DNA of 64,000 nucleotides, from assembly GCF_008831285.2 (NCBI RefSeq), contig NC_045138.2:32337934-32401933 (forward strand), given 5' to 3'. Shown piece after piece: positions 1 to 12,550 of this stretch; positions within the stretch are counted from its first letter, which is position 1, and each line of letters starts with the position of its first letter. Source of the DNA: Nymphaea colorata. Taxonomy: Eukaryota; Streptophyta; Magnoliopsida; Nymphaeales; Nymphaeaceae. The position numbers and the translations under genes were made by a program. The notes under the pieces were generated by a model. It had not been told where the DNA came from and made no database searches. It was given only the letters and a program-made list of their open reading frames with translations.

Positions 1-437
1 GAATAATAGTACGGTAAAGTAAGTACTTGAAAAGTTTATACAGAAGGACTAACCATGAAAGAGTGAACATGCCCTTCTTGGTAGGCAAGTCCTCTTCTTA
101 CCTAAAATAAGATTGAGTTGGTGATTCTTTGTCATGCTAATGAAAGTTTCCATTTACTAGAAAACGGGTATAAATCAAATCATGCCTTAGAAGGACTGTA
201 GATGCCTAGAGATGGTCAAATAATTCAGTAACTCGTGAAGGCCCCTTGCTGAAACAGTTAATGCAAGAAGCAATCCGATGACAGATCACTTCTTAAAATC
301 TTATGTAGAGAAACTGTATACATATACGCTCTGCCAATAAATTGTAGACATACCCATGACTTTTAAATGATTATATGGAGGGTGAAATAAATGTATAAAG
401 TTGAGGTTGGACGAGAAAGAAGGTGATTGATGTATAC
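1..437 (-). other. PR intron of the WRKY gene (incomplete)
   Basis: Sequence between the exon-2 donor (437) and the window edge. No reading frame here contains the expected CxxxC...HxH half of the WRKY zinc finger, so the third exon must lie outside the window. AT-rich and without stable ORFs, as expected of an intron. Confidence 0.75.
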
Positions 438-1385
438 CTGGGGTGCTGCGTGTTCTTCACAATCTTTTGCCCATACTTTCGCCACTTGTACCCGTCGTCC
501 AAGATGTCAATGTCACTCATGGTCTTGAAGCAGAACCTTGGTTCCCTCACCTTCCTCCTTGCCTTCACCTTTTTCATCTTCAGAGGCATGGGTGCTAGAC
601 CAGAACGTTGGTCATGATCTTTATCATCAGCATCCATGGCGGTCACCCGTCTAGGACCGCCTGCTGCCGCTTGATCCCCCACTTCCCCTCCCCAAGACCT
701 GCAAGTCAGAATAGAGCTCTTTTTTCGATGAATTGATCAAGACCTTAATTTCTTCCGTATCCACACAAATTCCACGCATGGGGTTGGTACAGGTTCCTTC
801 TGTGAGGAGATGTATTGGTTTGTTTCTCTCACAACGAGAGAGAGAGAGTGGTGCGCACAACAATAAAATATTGCAAGTGCAGACATTCTTCTTGTATATT
901 CTTGGTTGCAGTTATTTTAGCTCTGATGATGGTTGCTTAATTTCCATTGTCATCATTACTGCGTGCACCTGTGAAGAACTCTAGTGTTCTGTGTGTGTGT
1001 ATGTATGTGTGTGAGAGAGAGATTACCATTTCTGCACATTAGAGGCAACAGAAAGAACTTTAGCTGCCATGGGAATGGTAGTAGTGCAACCAGCAGCAGA
1101 AGCACCGCCGTTTCCAACTTTATGGAGACCCAAATGGCCGATTGGACTAGACTCACGAGTTTGGTGGTGATGATTCATTGCCATACCTCCAGCTACAAAG
1201 CAAGCAGCAGCTGCAGCACAAGAAGGAGATAAAGAAGAATGGTGATCTCCTCCTCCTCCTCCTCCTCTGACGAAGATGCCGGTACCGTTACCCATCAAAG
1301 GCCCGCTAAGTGCCCTCAGAAACTGGTACCCATCGGAGGACGAAGGATCGGATCCCTCGTAGTACTCCTCTTGTCCCTCGAACAT
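438..1385 (-). CDS. WRKY13: WRKY13-like group IIc WRKY transcription factor, partial (exons 1-2)
   Basis: DNA-binding transcription factor that acts in the nucleus on W-box promoters. Exon 1 is 1027-1385 and exon 2 is 438-698, both on the minus strand. The donor at 1026 (GTAATC) and acceptor at 699-700 (TTGCAG) split a Trp codon TG|G and keep the frame, giving 206 codons plus two bases. Residues 1-119 are low-complexity (Gly run, His run, Ser/Ala-rich). A basic stretch [15 protein letters not shown] follows near residue 160, then FCFKT and LDDGY, and the WRKYGQK heptad at 192-198. The exon ends at KNTQHPR with donor AG|GTATAC, the classic PR intron of groups I, IIc and III. From memory, the segment from LKMKK to NTQHPR resembles Arabidopsis WRKY13 more than WRKY12; WRKY13 is linked to stem lignification and flowering. 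The zinc-finger exon lies beyond the left edge. The start is the first ATG after the CT-rich leader. Confidence 0.93.
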
Positions 1386-1612
1386 CTCTCTCTCTCTCCC
1401 CCTCTCAACGACGATCTGATGAACAAAACCAAATTAGAAACACTACCTCCTTTTTTCTCTGGCTCAATTGTATTGTGGAGGAAGACCACAACTCTCGCTC
1501 TCTCTCTCTCTTTAGCTCTCTCTTTCTCTGGTTTGCCAAAGTCTACCTAGATTTCTCCTTCTTTCTTTTTGTGAAGGGACTCATGGTTATGGCTTTCTAT
1601 TGCCAGATACAG

Positions 1613-1657
<45 letters not shown>

Positions 1658-1745
1658 ATCATTCTGAATTATGGTAAAAAGGAAGGAATATGGGGAGGGA
1701 GGGGGAAAGAGAGACGGCGATCATTGCTGGAGTTCAGATGAGTAC
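1386..1745 (-). promoter_or_regulatory. CT-rich 5' leader/proximal promoter of the WRKY gene
   Basis: Immediately upstream of the WRKY start codon. On the plus strand it is rich in CTCTCT runs, including a pure (CT)21 tract at about 1615-1656, so GA-rich on the gene strand. GA/CT repeats are common in plant 5' UTRs and core promoters. I see no unambiguous TATA box at a convincing distance, and the transcription start is not placed. Confidence 0.4.
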
Positions 1746-3743
1746 ATAATAATAGAACAAAACCGGTCGTATCCCTCCTCTTAGATTTCCCTTTTCCTGT
1801 TCTTCTTTCTGCTTCCGTAACACCGTTCTTTCATTTTTCTCATTTTCTTCTTTAAGCAAACAAAAATGTGCCCATCAATCATGATGATGAATGTGGTGCA
1901 GTCTCCCTCTTCTTTCTGGCGGTGTAAGGCCATCATTGACCAGAGCCACCCAAAAAAAAAAAAAACTGACCCTTCGCCAAAAAGATTGCTACCTTTCTCC
2001 ACTTCCTTCTTCCTTTTTTTTTTTAATTTTAGTTTCTGCTGTAAATTTCTTGTAATTGGTATTTTGCCTCTCAAGCATGCTCTGCCGAACATATAATGAT
2101 GTATGTATGTACGCTTTGTCCTTGAACGTCCTAAGATCCTTTTCCTTTCTTCTTTTTGTTTTTCATTCCCTGCATTTGAGTTGCCTTGGCTTTTAGTCCT
2201 TCCCAGCATCTTTTACTTTCACCGAGTCACTGGAGTGGAAGTTCCTGCGCTTCCACCGGGCGTGGGCTCTACGTTTTTCCACGTACTTTTATTTAAAGCG
2301 AAGATATAGTCTTCAATTATTTTCCGGCGAGCCGGAGCACAATTCAAAAGTTCCACATTCCTCCTGCCTCCAAGTTCTTCGCCTGCATGGAAGCTTGAGT
2401 GAGCAGCGAGCCGCTTTCAAATTGACTGAATATCTCTGCCTTCTGTAAACCAAGAGAGTAACACCCACGGCCGGGCCAACTATACTACGTCCAATTAGTT
2501 TCTAATTACTTTTAATGAAGGATTCTGGGAGATAGGTTCCCCACCATTTCTTAAGAATGAATCATACGTACATGACAAAAAGATGCACAAAACCAGGAGT
2601 GACGAGGATGCCATGCATCATTTATATATGTAAGTAGAAAGCCAAAAAACTAAAGTTGCTAATACAACAACTCCTCACAAGTAATAAAAAAAACTAGGCC
2701 AAGAAAACTAGTTTTCAATTACTTAAAACATAAAAATAACAAAAAAAATCTAATTACATCTTTAGGCTTGTCCTTCTCTCTCTGTTGCCGAGGAGAATTT
2801 GAGTAATTGTTAATTTGCGACTTTTTTTTCATCTCAATAATCTGCGTCTGCTTTCATCCTTTGATTTGTTTCAGGGAATTTTGTATCCCAGTGGATAAAC
2901 AAAATTTCATTTGCGTGGTAGCTAGCAACCGTAGACCGTTAATGATAGCGGTTCTAGGAACATAGACGGATGACAGGTGCTTTTTTGACGTCTTTCGTCC
3001 ATAACTATTGTTAGCATCAGATTTTATGACCTAAAAGCGCAAGATATCGACTTTTATGTTGAAATGTCATTTTTTCGTTTGTGGGTTTTGTGCTAATCTC
3101 ATGTTTATGAGGATGCAGTTTTGCTTTGTACTCATTAATTCTTATGTGATAATGAAAACTGCTTTATGTGGCAGCCATGAATGTAGGAAAACATTGTTTT
3201 CAAACAACTTAAATCTTTATGTTTCTTTCTCTTTTCTCTTTTTCTTCGGTTTCCTTCTCTCTTGGTGTGTCAAGAGAGTGTGAGAGAGCTTAGTTGCTAA
3301 CATTTTCAATCCTTGAATCAATTTCTGCATGGACTAAACTCTTGCAAAGGTTGGCATAAGATTACCAACAAATTTAGCCTGCCTATTAATCTGAACAAGG
3401 ACTTTTGAAGTTCCATTTTGTTCACATACTAAACTCAACAAGGCTGGAGCTGAAAACAATAATGCCAAGGAAATTTTTTCGTAAGAAAGAATTACGTTTT
3501 CAACTTTTGAAGGGAAAGAAGGTCGTGACTGTTAACGGTTAGCCCAAACTCAAGCAAGTACAGCTCTAAACAACAAGGTACATTGTCAAACAGTTCTATT
3601 AGAGATCGTACTATTAAATATTTCCGAAAGTTGTGAGTAATAAGACTTATAGTTTCATTTCAAGTCAAACATCAAGGCTGGGCGCCCTGTCGCGGTGTCT
3701 CATTAGTGCAGAGACTCTGATTGCAGGTGGCAGACGAGGCCTG

Positions 3744-3774
<31 letters not shown>

Positions 3775-4920
3775 TATACTGTCAGGCCAAATCCGACCTG
3801 ACATTTTATCACATTCTTACACTCAAACCAGAGACCAGGACCTTGGTCTTAAACCCCATAAGCATGTCGGACCATAGTGCTCCTGCCCGCATCAAGGTCA
3901 GGTATGTACGACCCTTTTGCTAACATATTTTTAGAGAGAGAGATATAGAGTGAGATTAACTTTAGAGCTCTTTCCGGTGAATGGAATGAGCGAGACGTTA
4001 CCCACTCAATTGGAGTGATCCCCAAGACTCCTCCACTATTAGGCCCTGGCAGGTCGGGTTAGCCCACTTAAAATTAAAAAATATATATTTTAATATAAAA
4101 AAATATTATATACTTAATTGTAATAAAAATATTATAATTATATATAAAAATCAATAAAAATAATATTTCAAATATTTTATTGAACCAACATAACTTAATG
4201 GAGCCCACTCCATCTCGGTTCCTTTTTTGGCATCCAAATCAGGCTGAGTATCGGGCACTAGGTATCGAGTAAGGCTTATGCATTCTCCAAACTCCAGGAT
4301 CCTAGGCTGTGCTGGGGCTACGGTGACCAATAGGAAAAAATAAAATAAATATGTGTTATATTTTCTATGAACATCAATTCATATGTGGTTGCACTTGTAG
4401 TCTCTTAAGACTTAAAAATTTTGTTAAGTATATATATTAGTTTCTTCATGCTGCAATCAGCTAAAATGAAAGCAGTTATGTTTTTTTGCATGAGCATGGT
4501 AGATCAAACTAGCATGAGAGTTTATATTGGTATGGACAATCAATTGCATTCTCTCAACTCCCACACACCCTTCTTATTAAATCAACTAAAACAAAGGAGA
4601 TGAAAAGGAAAAGAGAGATCAAGAAAGCAAGCTTGTTAAGAATGTTTACAGTTTTGCATGAGTAAAAAGAGCATTTCATCCTATTGTTTAGTAAGTCGAA
4701 AGCATTTTTCCCTTCTCCACGCCTCAAATTACGTCGTAGTAGTAGGTCGCTTCCAACTATTAACATAATAAAGTTTAATGGGATTACTATTTAAACCAGC
4801 GACCGACTGCCTACCAGATCAGAGTCTAGGACGCCAAACACTCTCAAGAATGTTTGTAGTCAAAACTTGCGAGAGAAACAGGGACTCATTTTTTGCTTTT
4901 CGTTTTAAATCAAATGCTTC
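1746..4920. other. Intergenic region, no gene recognised
   Basis: AT-rich, with short ORFs that look random. It contains a (TA)n tract at about 3744-3770 and, around 4036-4290, a segment with GGCCC-rich ends and an AT-rich middle, like the hAT-type non-autonomous elements elsewhere in the window. I could not fix its ends. No RNA gene seen. Confidence 0.5.
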
Positions 4921-4924
4921 ATGA

Positions 4925-5275
4925 CATCGTCGCAAGGCGAACTGCAGGGCCCACGCGTCCGTGCGAACGCAAGGCATTGGCCTCCCGCCCGGAGACAAAG
5001 CGGGCGGGGTGGGTGCGACCGGAATCTCACCGCCGGTTATTCTCCCGGAAAACTGTGGGCCCCGCCCCTTGCGTCGGCCTTACGTCATCATGACGCGGCC
5101 GGCCCATGTTCTACGGCCATCAAGCGGCGTGGACTGGCCCCGCTTGTATCCGGGTCGAGGCGCAGTGTGACCCGAAATAGTCAGATCCGACAAGCTCAAA
5201 CGGGTCCAGCCTCTGCGGATTTCAATTTTCAAATGCCCGTGACGTCCCCAGAACAGATGCTCCTGCAATGGATAG
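4925..5275. promoter_or_regulatory. Isolated GC-rich island with promoter-like motifs
   Basis: About 350 bases of clearly higher GC than the AT-rich surroundings. It holds several TGGGCC/GGCCCA (site II-like) words, TACGTCA and GTGACGTC (bZIP-core-like) words, and many CpGs. Overlapping ORFs are open in three frames simply because few stops occur at this composition. None resembles a protein I know, so I do not call a CDS. It could be an orphan promoter, the 5' end of a decayed gene, or part of a transposon. Confidence 0.3.
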
Positions 5276-5731
5276 GATGATCCAGATTGAGCTGTTGGGA
5301 TCAGAATCATCACGTTTCGTCCGATCTGGTATTTGGAAGTAAATGTTTTAGGTGATCGGTAGATCGAGTTGACCAGAATCGGAAAACAGATCTCTGGAAA
5401 ATTAAAAACAAAAATTCAAGAAAAATTAAAATTTCCATAGATATAATTTTTTTTTTTTTTTTTTTAAAGGAAGGTGAATCTGAGATAGGGAAAACGTTAA
5501 AAATAAGAAGGTATTAACGCCGTCACAGGGTAAAGTTGCAGCCTTAAAGACAAATTGTCTTACAACTAAGGATGAAGTCTTTTACAACCATGGCATGCTT
5601 TTGTGCAATTTGTTTAATCTTATTAAGGATCCAGTATCCTGTTACGTTCCAATATGGTGTGTTAATATATGTATGAGCTCAAATCCGCCGGCCAACTTGA
5701 GCTCCATTTAATCATCGCCCCTTGATGCCTT

Positions 5732-5785
<54 letters not shown>

Positions 5786-6860
5786 ATGAACATTCAAGGT
5801 AAGGGTCAATGCGTAATGCCATGGGTTTCCATATGTAACACTTTCATATGGGAGAACAAATACATGAGATTAAGGATAACGCTCAAATATTTGAAAGTGT
5901 AGATGTGATATTACAGTTGGTTGTTTTCATACTTGACTTTCAGGTGAGCGGAGAAAGTCCACTGTCCAGCAGAAGGCCAATGGCCCCTGTAGAACCTCTT
6001 ATCCTCTCAAAGTACATGGTTGATTTTCGATGCTTGGAAATGTCACCGCCAGCACACTTCAAGTCATGCAATGGTGGCTCTCCTTTTGCAGCATATCAAG
6101 GATTCGAGCCTATCGGTCTCCATCCCATCTGTTGTGCCAACCCCATTAAGGACCACTTAATTGTTGACGATATTGAAAGTAAGTCGAGAGGTTTTGGTAA
6201 CTTAGTTCAATATTGAGATAGATCATAAAAATTGATATACCAAAGTCAAATTCAGCCTTGACCTGGAACCTGAGATGTACGCATGTTGTGCCTCTAAAGG
6301 AATGTACTGAAACACCTTATGTAAAAGGATTAGAATTGTAGTCATATAGTCACAATATTGAAAACCTTTGGAGGATTCTAAGTATTGATTAACATCACAA
6401 ATCGTCTTACTTCTGTCTCAATCTTATTGGCATACGACAATTCCTAGTCTTCATACATGACTGCAGTGGCAGAGCCACATATAGGCTGGTGTGGGCAGTT
6501 GCTCACACCAGTTTCTCAATTTTCTTTCATTTTTTCATTTTTACATTAAGATCGTTTAATATTTGTTTTATTATATATGTAAATGTCCACTTCAGGTATG
6601 AAAACCTGTGAATCAGTGCCCCTCCATAAAATTGTTTTCACTCCGACCACTTTATTTGGAGGTGTTACTCCTTCCAAGGCAAAGGCTCCTGCATATGTGG
6701 GAACTAACATCTGAATATTGAACTTCATTTTGATACTAACTCGAGTCAAACCAACTTGAGTGTTTGACGGCTAGCAACCTCCCTTCTAGCCAGATTCCTC
6801 ATAACATATAAACATTATGAACCAACAAAATTAGTAGTGTTGCGTTGATATTTATAAACA
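5276..6860. other. Intergenic region with one unassigned ORF and an hAT-like end
   Basis: Contains a composite (TA)n(GA)n microsatellite at about 5732-5783. A 122-residue plus-strand ORF at 5848-6216 has no recognised domain and no good splice or codon evidence. A Tip100-like terminus (CAGTGGCAGAGCC) begins at 6464, but no matching far end with a target duplication was found. Confidence 0.4.
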
Positions 6861-6879
6861 AGTCAAGAGTTATCAGTAC

Positions 6880-7163
6880 TAGAAGTGAACACGAGCTGAG
6901 TTGGGCCTCAGGTTGGCCAGCTCCAGCCGGACTCAACTCATATTGAGCTTGTCTCAAGCTCGGTCAAGCCTAATAAGGTCGGCTCGAGCTTGACCAGTCT
7001 AAGCTCGTTTACATGTTGACGAAATTTCATAGCATGTGTCGGCGAGCAGAAACTCGTTTAACTAAGCTTGGCTTCTCAACGGTTTTGATTCTTCCAGCTC
7101 GTTTCTTCACGACAGGGCTCCGTGGCTGCCACTCCCACAGCTGGATGACCGAGAGAGAGAGAG

Positions 7164-7207
<44 letters not shown>

Positions 7208-7349
7208 TGACCATTGGGCCGGCCCGATTAAATTTAAAAAACTCAAGTTTAAAGTTGAGTTTGAACTCGACTCATTAATAAGTGAGTCAATCTTGACTCA
7301 AGTATTTTTCAAACGAGTCCGAGTTGACATGACTCATTGTTCATTCCTA
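6880..7349. mobile_element. hAT-like non-autonomous element with 8-bp target duplication
   Basis: The ends are related inverted repeats: TAGAAGTGAACA at the left and TAGGAATGAACA on the complement at the right. Flanks ATCAGTAC (6872-6879) and ATCAGCAT (7350-7357) agree at 6 of 8 positions, as expected of an old 8-bp hAT target duplication. The interior is rich in CTCGAGCT/GAGTTG words and carries a (GA)n run at about 7150-7205. No transposase reading frame is present. Confidence 0.6.
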
Positions 7350-8227
7350 ATCAGCATTTATATAAGGCTACTATTATTTTCCTTGCTTATAGTGTTCGTT
7401 ATTGTCTTCCTTTCAAACATGTATTCAACAATCAGATCAAGTTAATTTTCAGCATTTTAAATTATCTATATACTTATTATATATTTGCCCTCCTACCGTT
7501 ACATGCATGAGTTCATCTAGATATTAAAATTTAGAAACTTTAATTTGGCATCCTTCATGAAACTTTAATTTTTGGTTTCGCCCCTGTCTCAGCTTCAGAC
7601 CAACGTCAAACATGCTTACCCAACTCAAACCATCTTTAAATGAACAAGAAATTTAAAGATGGGGGTTTGACTCTTGGACCGCAGAAATTGTCATTTTCTT
7701 TAGAGGATTGTCTAGGCTCGACCCAAACATTCATTCAGCTTTTAGCTTCTAAGATTGACTTGAGAGACACACTTTCCGCCCCAAAGTTTAGGACTTGTTT
7801 ATAAAACAATGTTTTAATCTCCAATAAACCTGCCTCAATCTTTAAGGCAGATTCACAGGATACTCATAAAATGTCTTTGCTGTCAAGATTGGCTCGAACT
7901 CGGACTCATTAGCTTTAAAAAAGAGAGCTAGCTTGCCCTGACAATATCCATGGGCTCTCATGAGATCCTACTTGGCTTTCAAATTTGAATGGAATAAGTT
8001 TGCATATGATAATGTGACTTGGAAGAAAAGAGAAAGGGATGATAAAAGGGAAGGGATATGATGAAGAGTGGCCAAGTGCATCATTTCTTTTTGTCTGCAA
8101 CTAGGAGTGGTGGCACTGTCTGTCCTCAACAGTAGAGTTAGTGAAACTGGCCTGCAGTCATTCCCTTTTCCATTTGTTCCTCTAAAAATTTACCAACTTC
8201 ACCTTCTTAATTCATGTAAAAACTGTG

Positions 8228-8228
<1 letters not shown>
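7350..8228. other. Intergenic, nothing recognised
   Basis: AT-rich DNA with no recognised coding, RNA or element signal. One Tip100-like terminus word on the complement (CGCCCCTG) lies near 7580 but is unpaired. Confidence 0.4.

Positions 8229-8312
<84 letters not shown>
8229..8312. repeat. (TA)42 microsatellite at the left edge of duplication copy A
   Basis: 84 bases of uninterrupted TA dinucleotide. Homology to copy B starts directly after it, so it marks or obscures the duplication breakpoint. Confidence 0.95.
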
Positions 8313-8314
<2 letters not shown>

Positions 8315-9311
8315 ACTTAGTTAAAAGATAAAAGCTAGACTCACAAAAAATAATTAGTAAAGTCATGTTACGCAACATAACTTTATGGATATGATCTTAG
8401 ATGAGCAGTGTGTTAAGTTAGTCATTTCAAAATTTTAATAATGTTTTTTAATAGTAAAAAGTGCATCACTCTTGTACCATAGAAATTTTTTATAGTAAAC
8501 AAATAAATATTTTACAAAAAATAACTTGAATAAATCAAACATGATTTATATTGAATTGATGTTTATCAACACGTCAGGTCAGGATGCTCAAATTTTGTTA
8601 ATAATAATTGTTAAGTGTTAACATTAAATTAAAAGGACCTTTTATATATATGTATGGCAAGTATTATTTATGACAAGTACCAAGTGTAGACCTAATGATA
8701 AAATCTGTGCCGTCTTGAAAAGAGCATTTTTTCCCTTTATTTTTCTCGAAACGTGGTGACTGTTATTGAAATTTTGATTTAATTAGTAATTAACATAATT
8801 GTAACATTCACTGCAATTTAACTGAAAGCTTATCAGGAGGGAAATAAGCATAAACCAACTTACTCCTGGTTTGCAGTTTGTAAGAAAAGCTTTGGCACAT
8901 ACTTCGAAGCATTAGGCTGTTGATAAATGGTAAACCAAGTAGCTTATATTATATACTTTCCAAATTCTTATTAAAAAAGAAAAGGAAAAAAAAGAAAGGA
9001 TTTGTGGTGTCACGGGATTGTGGTGACCATGAATTCCGTTCAACCATTCCAATGATTACTAGTCGTCTCACCTTTTCGTTTGTGTGGTAGGGTTTGTGTG
9101 GTTGAATTGTCGATACATTGCCTTGGATGTCAATGTCACTCTCTTTTCCTCTCATACACATGATACACACCTTTCATGTAAAAAAAAAAAAAACTAGCAG
9201 TAACTTTTTTAATTCCTCAAAAAAAAAACTAGCAGTAACTTTTTTAATTCCTCTCATACACACCTAGTAACTTTTTTAATTACCAAGGTTCAACAGTTTT
9301 ATTTTTGGTTT
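8313..9311. other. Non-coding start of copy A
   Basis: AT-rich sequence shared with copy B except for about 350 bases near 8650-9000 found only here. At 9181-9275 a 35-40 base unit containing CTAGCAGTAACTTTTTTAAT is tandemly repeated twice, with a third partial copy after poly(A) runs; copy B has a single version. No gene. Confidence 0.5.
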
Positions 9312-10737
9312 CTTGTTTGGCACTGCTTCTCGCCAACAGATTGTGAGAACTTGGCTCATTCTTCGAGGTTTTGAGCTCATCTCGGGACTTTCTGTTAATT
9401 CTTTTAAGTGTCACATTTCCCTTATCCACGTGAATCCGACCACAGTACTTCTTGCGCAAGCTTGCTTTGGGTGTAAGGCTGTTGGCCTGCCTATAGAATA
9501 TTTAAGTATTCAGATTACATTGTCCCCTCCTGCACCCTCCTTTTGGGATGGAGTGGAGCAGAAACTTGCTAATCGCCTTCAGTGTTGGCAAGAAAAACTG
9601 CTTTCTCTCTCATGTCGTATTACTCTTGCTAAACGCTGTCTCGCGTCTGTCCTCCTCCATGCTCTAGCGGTCTTTCGACCTCCTGTGGCTGTTCTGAATA
9701 GGTTTAATAGAATCATTCGTAATTTCATCTGGGATGGTGATCAGCCTTCAGATCGTCTTACACGCTGGGATATGATTGTCTTTCTGCTTCTTCTTGGGGG
9801 TGCTAGGGTTACCAACCTTAGTCGGGCTTGTGAGTCTTCTCTGTGTTCTTGGTGGTGGCGTCTGGCAACTGAGCACTCTCCCATCACCCTATTCATTTGC
9901 TCTAAATTTGACATGCATTCTCCCAATGTTTGGAGTGGTTCCATCTCCCACATCTCTCCATCTCACTTTTGATGTGACCTGTTTTCCGTCATTCCTCTTT
10001 TCCTCCGCTTTGCTGACCTCCCATCGTTTGCACCCCTTTCCTGGCTTCTTCTTCTTGCTACCTGGCTTCCTTTGGTTCTTCTATGGCATCGCTCTCATCT
10101 CGATCTCTTTGGTCTCCTGACCCCTCTCCTCGTGCCATTGCTTTTGTTTGACTTCTTCTTGCTGGCCACATCAACACTTTTGACCACTTACAGCGTCTTA
10201 GCATCAGTTTAGCTAACTAGTGTCCCCCATGTCTCGCTGCGGCTGAGTCTCGGGTCCACCTTTTTACAACTTGTCTTTTCTTCTTTAGTGTCTTTGCCTC
10301 TGTCTGGCCTTCCCTTGTTACTAGCCTTACAGACTCACCTTCCATTCATCTTCTTTTCCTCCTTTGTCATTCCTCCAACTTGGCTGTTTCCTGGGGTCGT
10401 GTTTGGAGGTTGTGGCTCATTTTAGCTTGGTGACGCATTTGGGAGGAGCGCAACAACAGGGTCTTCAGGGACATCTTCTCTTCATCTGAGTCTGTAGCTC
10501 GTCTTGTGCAGGAAGATGTTCATTTTGCCATTCAGCTGCGGCGTCGTCCTCTTTCTGCGGCTGGCTGATGTTGCCATTCTATCTTTCCACTCTCTTTCCA
10601 CCCACTCTTATTTTGTTTTTCTGTACGTTGTTTTATATATTTCCTCTTTTGCTTCTGTCTTGCGGTTTCTTACTGTAACTAGGGGACTTCTTGTCCCAAA
10701 TTTTTCTATCTAGGGCACTTCTTGTCCCCAAATTTTG
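9312..10737 (+). mobile_element. 5'-truncated L1-type LINE fragment (reverse transcriptase C-terminal part)
   Basis: Retrotransposon remnant inserted in copy A only; copy B runs straight through the equivalent point (about 47140). An open frame at 9313-9972 carries the thumb/connection region of a plant LINE ORF2: LRGFELISGLSVN, then ANRLQCWQEKLLSLSCRITL and RIIRNFIWDGD, in the spacing usual for the family. After about 9972 the frame is broken. The terminal motif IWEERNNRVFRD reappears at 10435-10475 after an in-frame TGA, and the ORF ends near 10568. A T-rich 3' tail holds a tandemly duplicated unit ACTTCTTGTCCC at about 10683-10735. Catalytic YxDD and the endonuclease are absent. I found no clear target-site duplication. 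Confidence 0.85.
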
Positions 10738-10802
10738 ATATACATTCTCATTTTATCGGCTTTTTATCTCTCTCTCTGTCTGTCTCTCTCTCTCTCTCTA
10801 GA

Positions 10803-10850
<48 letters not shown>

Positions 10851-11464
10851 GGTAAAGTATAAAAGTTTACAAAAAACTGTATTCTTCCTTTATATATATA
10901 AAAGTGAATAGTAACTCTGGCCATCTAGTGTCGTCCGTTTAATGCAATGGATGATTAAAAGAGAAACATAAATAAAAAGATGGTAATTAATATTAGATAA
11001 CTAAAATGCTTATTACTTTTTTCTTAACAGTCTATGTTAGATCAGATAGTTTTGGTTTATATATATATATATAGTTAAATGAATAAAATTACTCTTGACG
11101 CTAGTGATTTTAGGTGGAGCGTGGAACAAGTTTGAAGGTGAATCTTTCTATAAGGATACAAATGAAAAAGAAAAAAGTCAATTTAAAAAAAACTAAAATA
11201 TTTCTTTTCAATGGGTGAATAAAAAAGTTTCAACCGTGGGACACTAATTCAAAAGCTCTTATACTCTAATATAAGGGCATCAATGTATACAAATAAGTAA
11301 ATAGTTGAAAATACCTATATAAAAATTAAAAAAAATTGTGCTATTGGTCTGCAGAACAGTCCACATTACAGAAAACATTTCGCCCAACTTCAAGATCAGG
11401 AAAAGAGAGGACCGCTTGTCACACTCGAGGGACTGTTAATAAGACAAAACCACCTAATCAATTT

Positions 11465-11509
<45 letters not shown>

Positions 11510-12377
11510 GAGAGATAGAGGAAAAAAAAAAGAGATTCTATCAAAATCACGATGCAAATTGAATCAATTTTTACCAAAGACAGAAATCTGCCTAAACATA
11601 CTAAAATTGAATTCATTTTTAAATAGCTAAAAGTTGGTTTTTTACATTATTAATTTGAGGCAAAACTAGTTGCAACGGAAAAAAAAATGAAAATATAAAA
11701 AATAATTAAAAGTAGTGAAACATTCATGAACTGTGGCATGTGGCGCTCTTCAGTTTGGAGCGGGAGATCAAATATATAGTGTACATTAACGATTGAGAGT
11801 GGTTCAAGCCTAATTTTGATAAAATGATTAGTATTACCCCTTGAATTGATCAGTATCACCTTTTGTTGTCTCCATAGCGTTGTCGTTGTAAGGCATGTGG
11901 CATGTGTTTGTGAGGCAATGAGGTTTTAGAATTCTTCATTATCGTAAACAATAACAGAAAAAATCTTCGATTTATTGGATATAGACCGTCCAACTTAGCA
12001 TTAGAAATATTAATAGTATTTTGTGCGTTTATCTTGATCGAACGGGCTGGAATCAGTATTTTCTTTCCACACAAATTGTCATTTAAGAACGTAAATATGC
12101 GGATTCATATGTAACTGGTAATTTGTTCAATGCTTCTTACAGTTTGACAATAGGACGTGGAATCGTAAGAAAATAATCAAGATATGTTTGATGCATTGAT
12201 TAATCTGTACTAAGGATGTCTACAATAGTTAAAACTATGTGTAAACCCATCCTTTTTGTTGGGTAAGCAAGATGAATATTTTCTCTTATTGCTCGACTAA
12301 GAGCCAAAACCCTACCCTTAACTTATTCTTCTAAAGTACCAGACCTACTTTTGATGCCTTAAGATAATACATCCGCT
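10738..12377. other. Non-coding duplicated DNA (copy A) with microsatellites
   Basis: Matches 47145-49750 of copy B in blocks. It contains (TA)n tracts at about 10801-10848 and 11466-11505. Compared with B it lacks about 180 bases between AGGAAAAGA and GAGGACCGC near 11405, a deletion here or an insertion in B. No gene. Confidence 0.5.
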
Positions 12378-12550
12378 CAGGGCCAGAATTTTTTTTGCCA
12401 TGGGGCGCTCTTATAGAAGTTTTCATTTTTGAAGAGACACAATATATATAAATAAGTAAATAATTGTAAGAAATCCATGTAAAATAAATAAAAATTTTGT
12501 TGCTGGCATGGGCAACTGCCCACACCAGCCTATATGTAGTTCCGCTACTA
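12378..12550. mobile_element. hAT-like MITE, copy A only
   Basis: 173 bases between CAGGGCCAGAATT and the complement-strand end TAGTAGCGGAACT. Flanked by CATCCGCT (12370-12377) and CCTCCGCT (12551-12558), an 8-bp target duplication with one mismatch. The matching point in copy B (about 49977) has no insertion. The interior contains GGGCAACTGCCCACACCAGCC, shared with other Tip100-like fragments in this window. Confidence 0.75.

Noticed and set aside
1310-1741. 143-codon plus-strand ORF with Ser-Leu runs
   Set aside because: It lies over the CT-rich leader and first exon of the WRKY gene on the other strand; translation of (CT)n.
4921-5280. 119-codon ORF in the GC-rich island
   Set aside because: Open in three overlapping frames because of composition; no recognisable domain or splice structure.
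6464-7586. Possible single hAT element from CAGTGGCAGAGCC to CGCCCCTG
   Set aside because: The flanking 8-mers do not match, and a separate element with its own duplications (6880-7349) lies inside.
8068-8331. ORF with a long alternating Ile-Tyr run, and similar ones at 17193, 27234, 36442, 43878, 43897 and 47066
   Set aside because: They are translations of (TA)n microsatellites.
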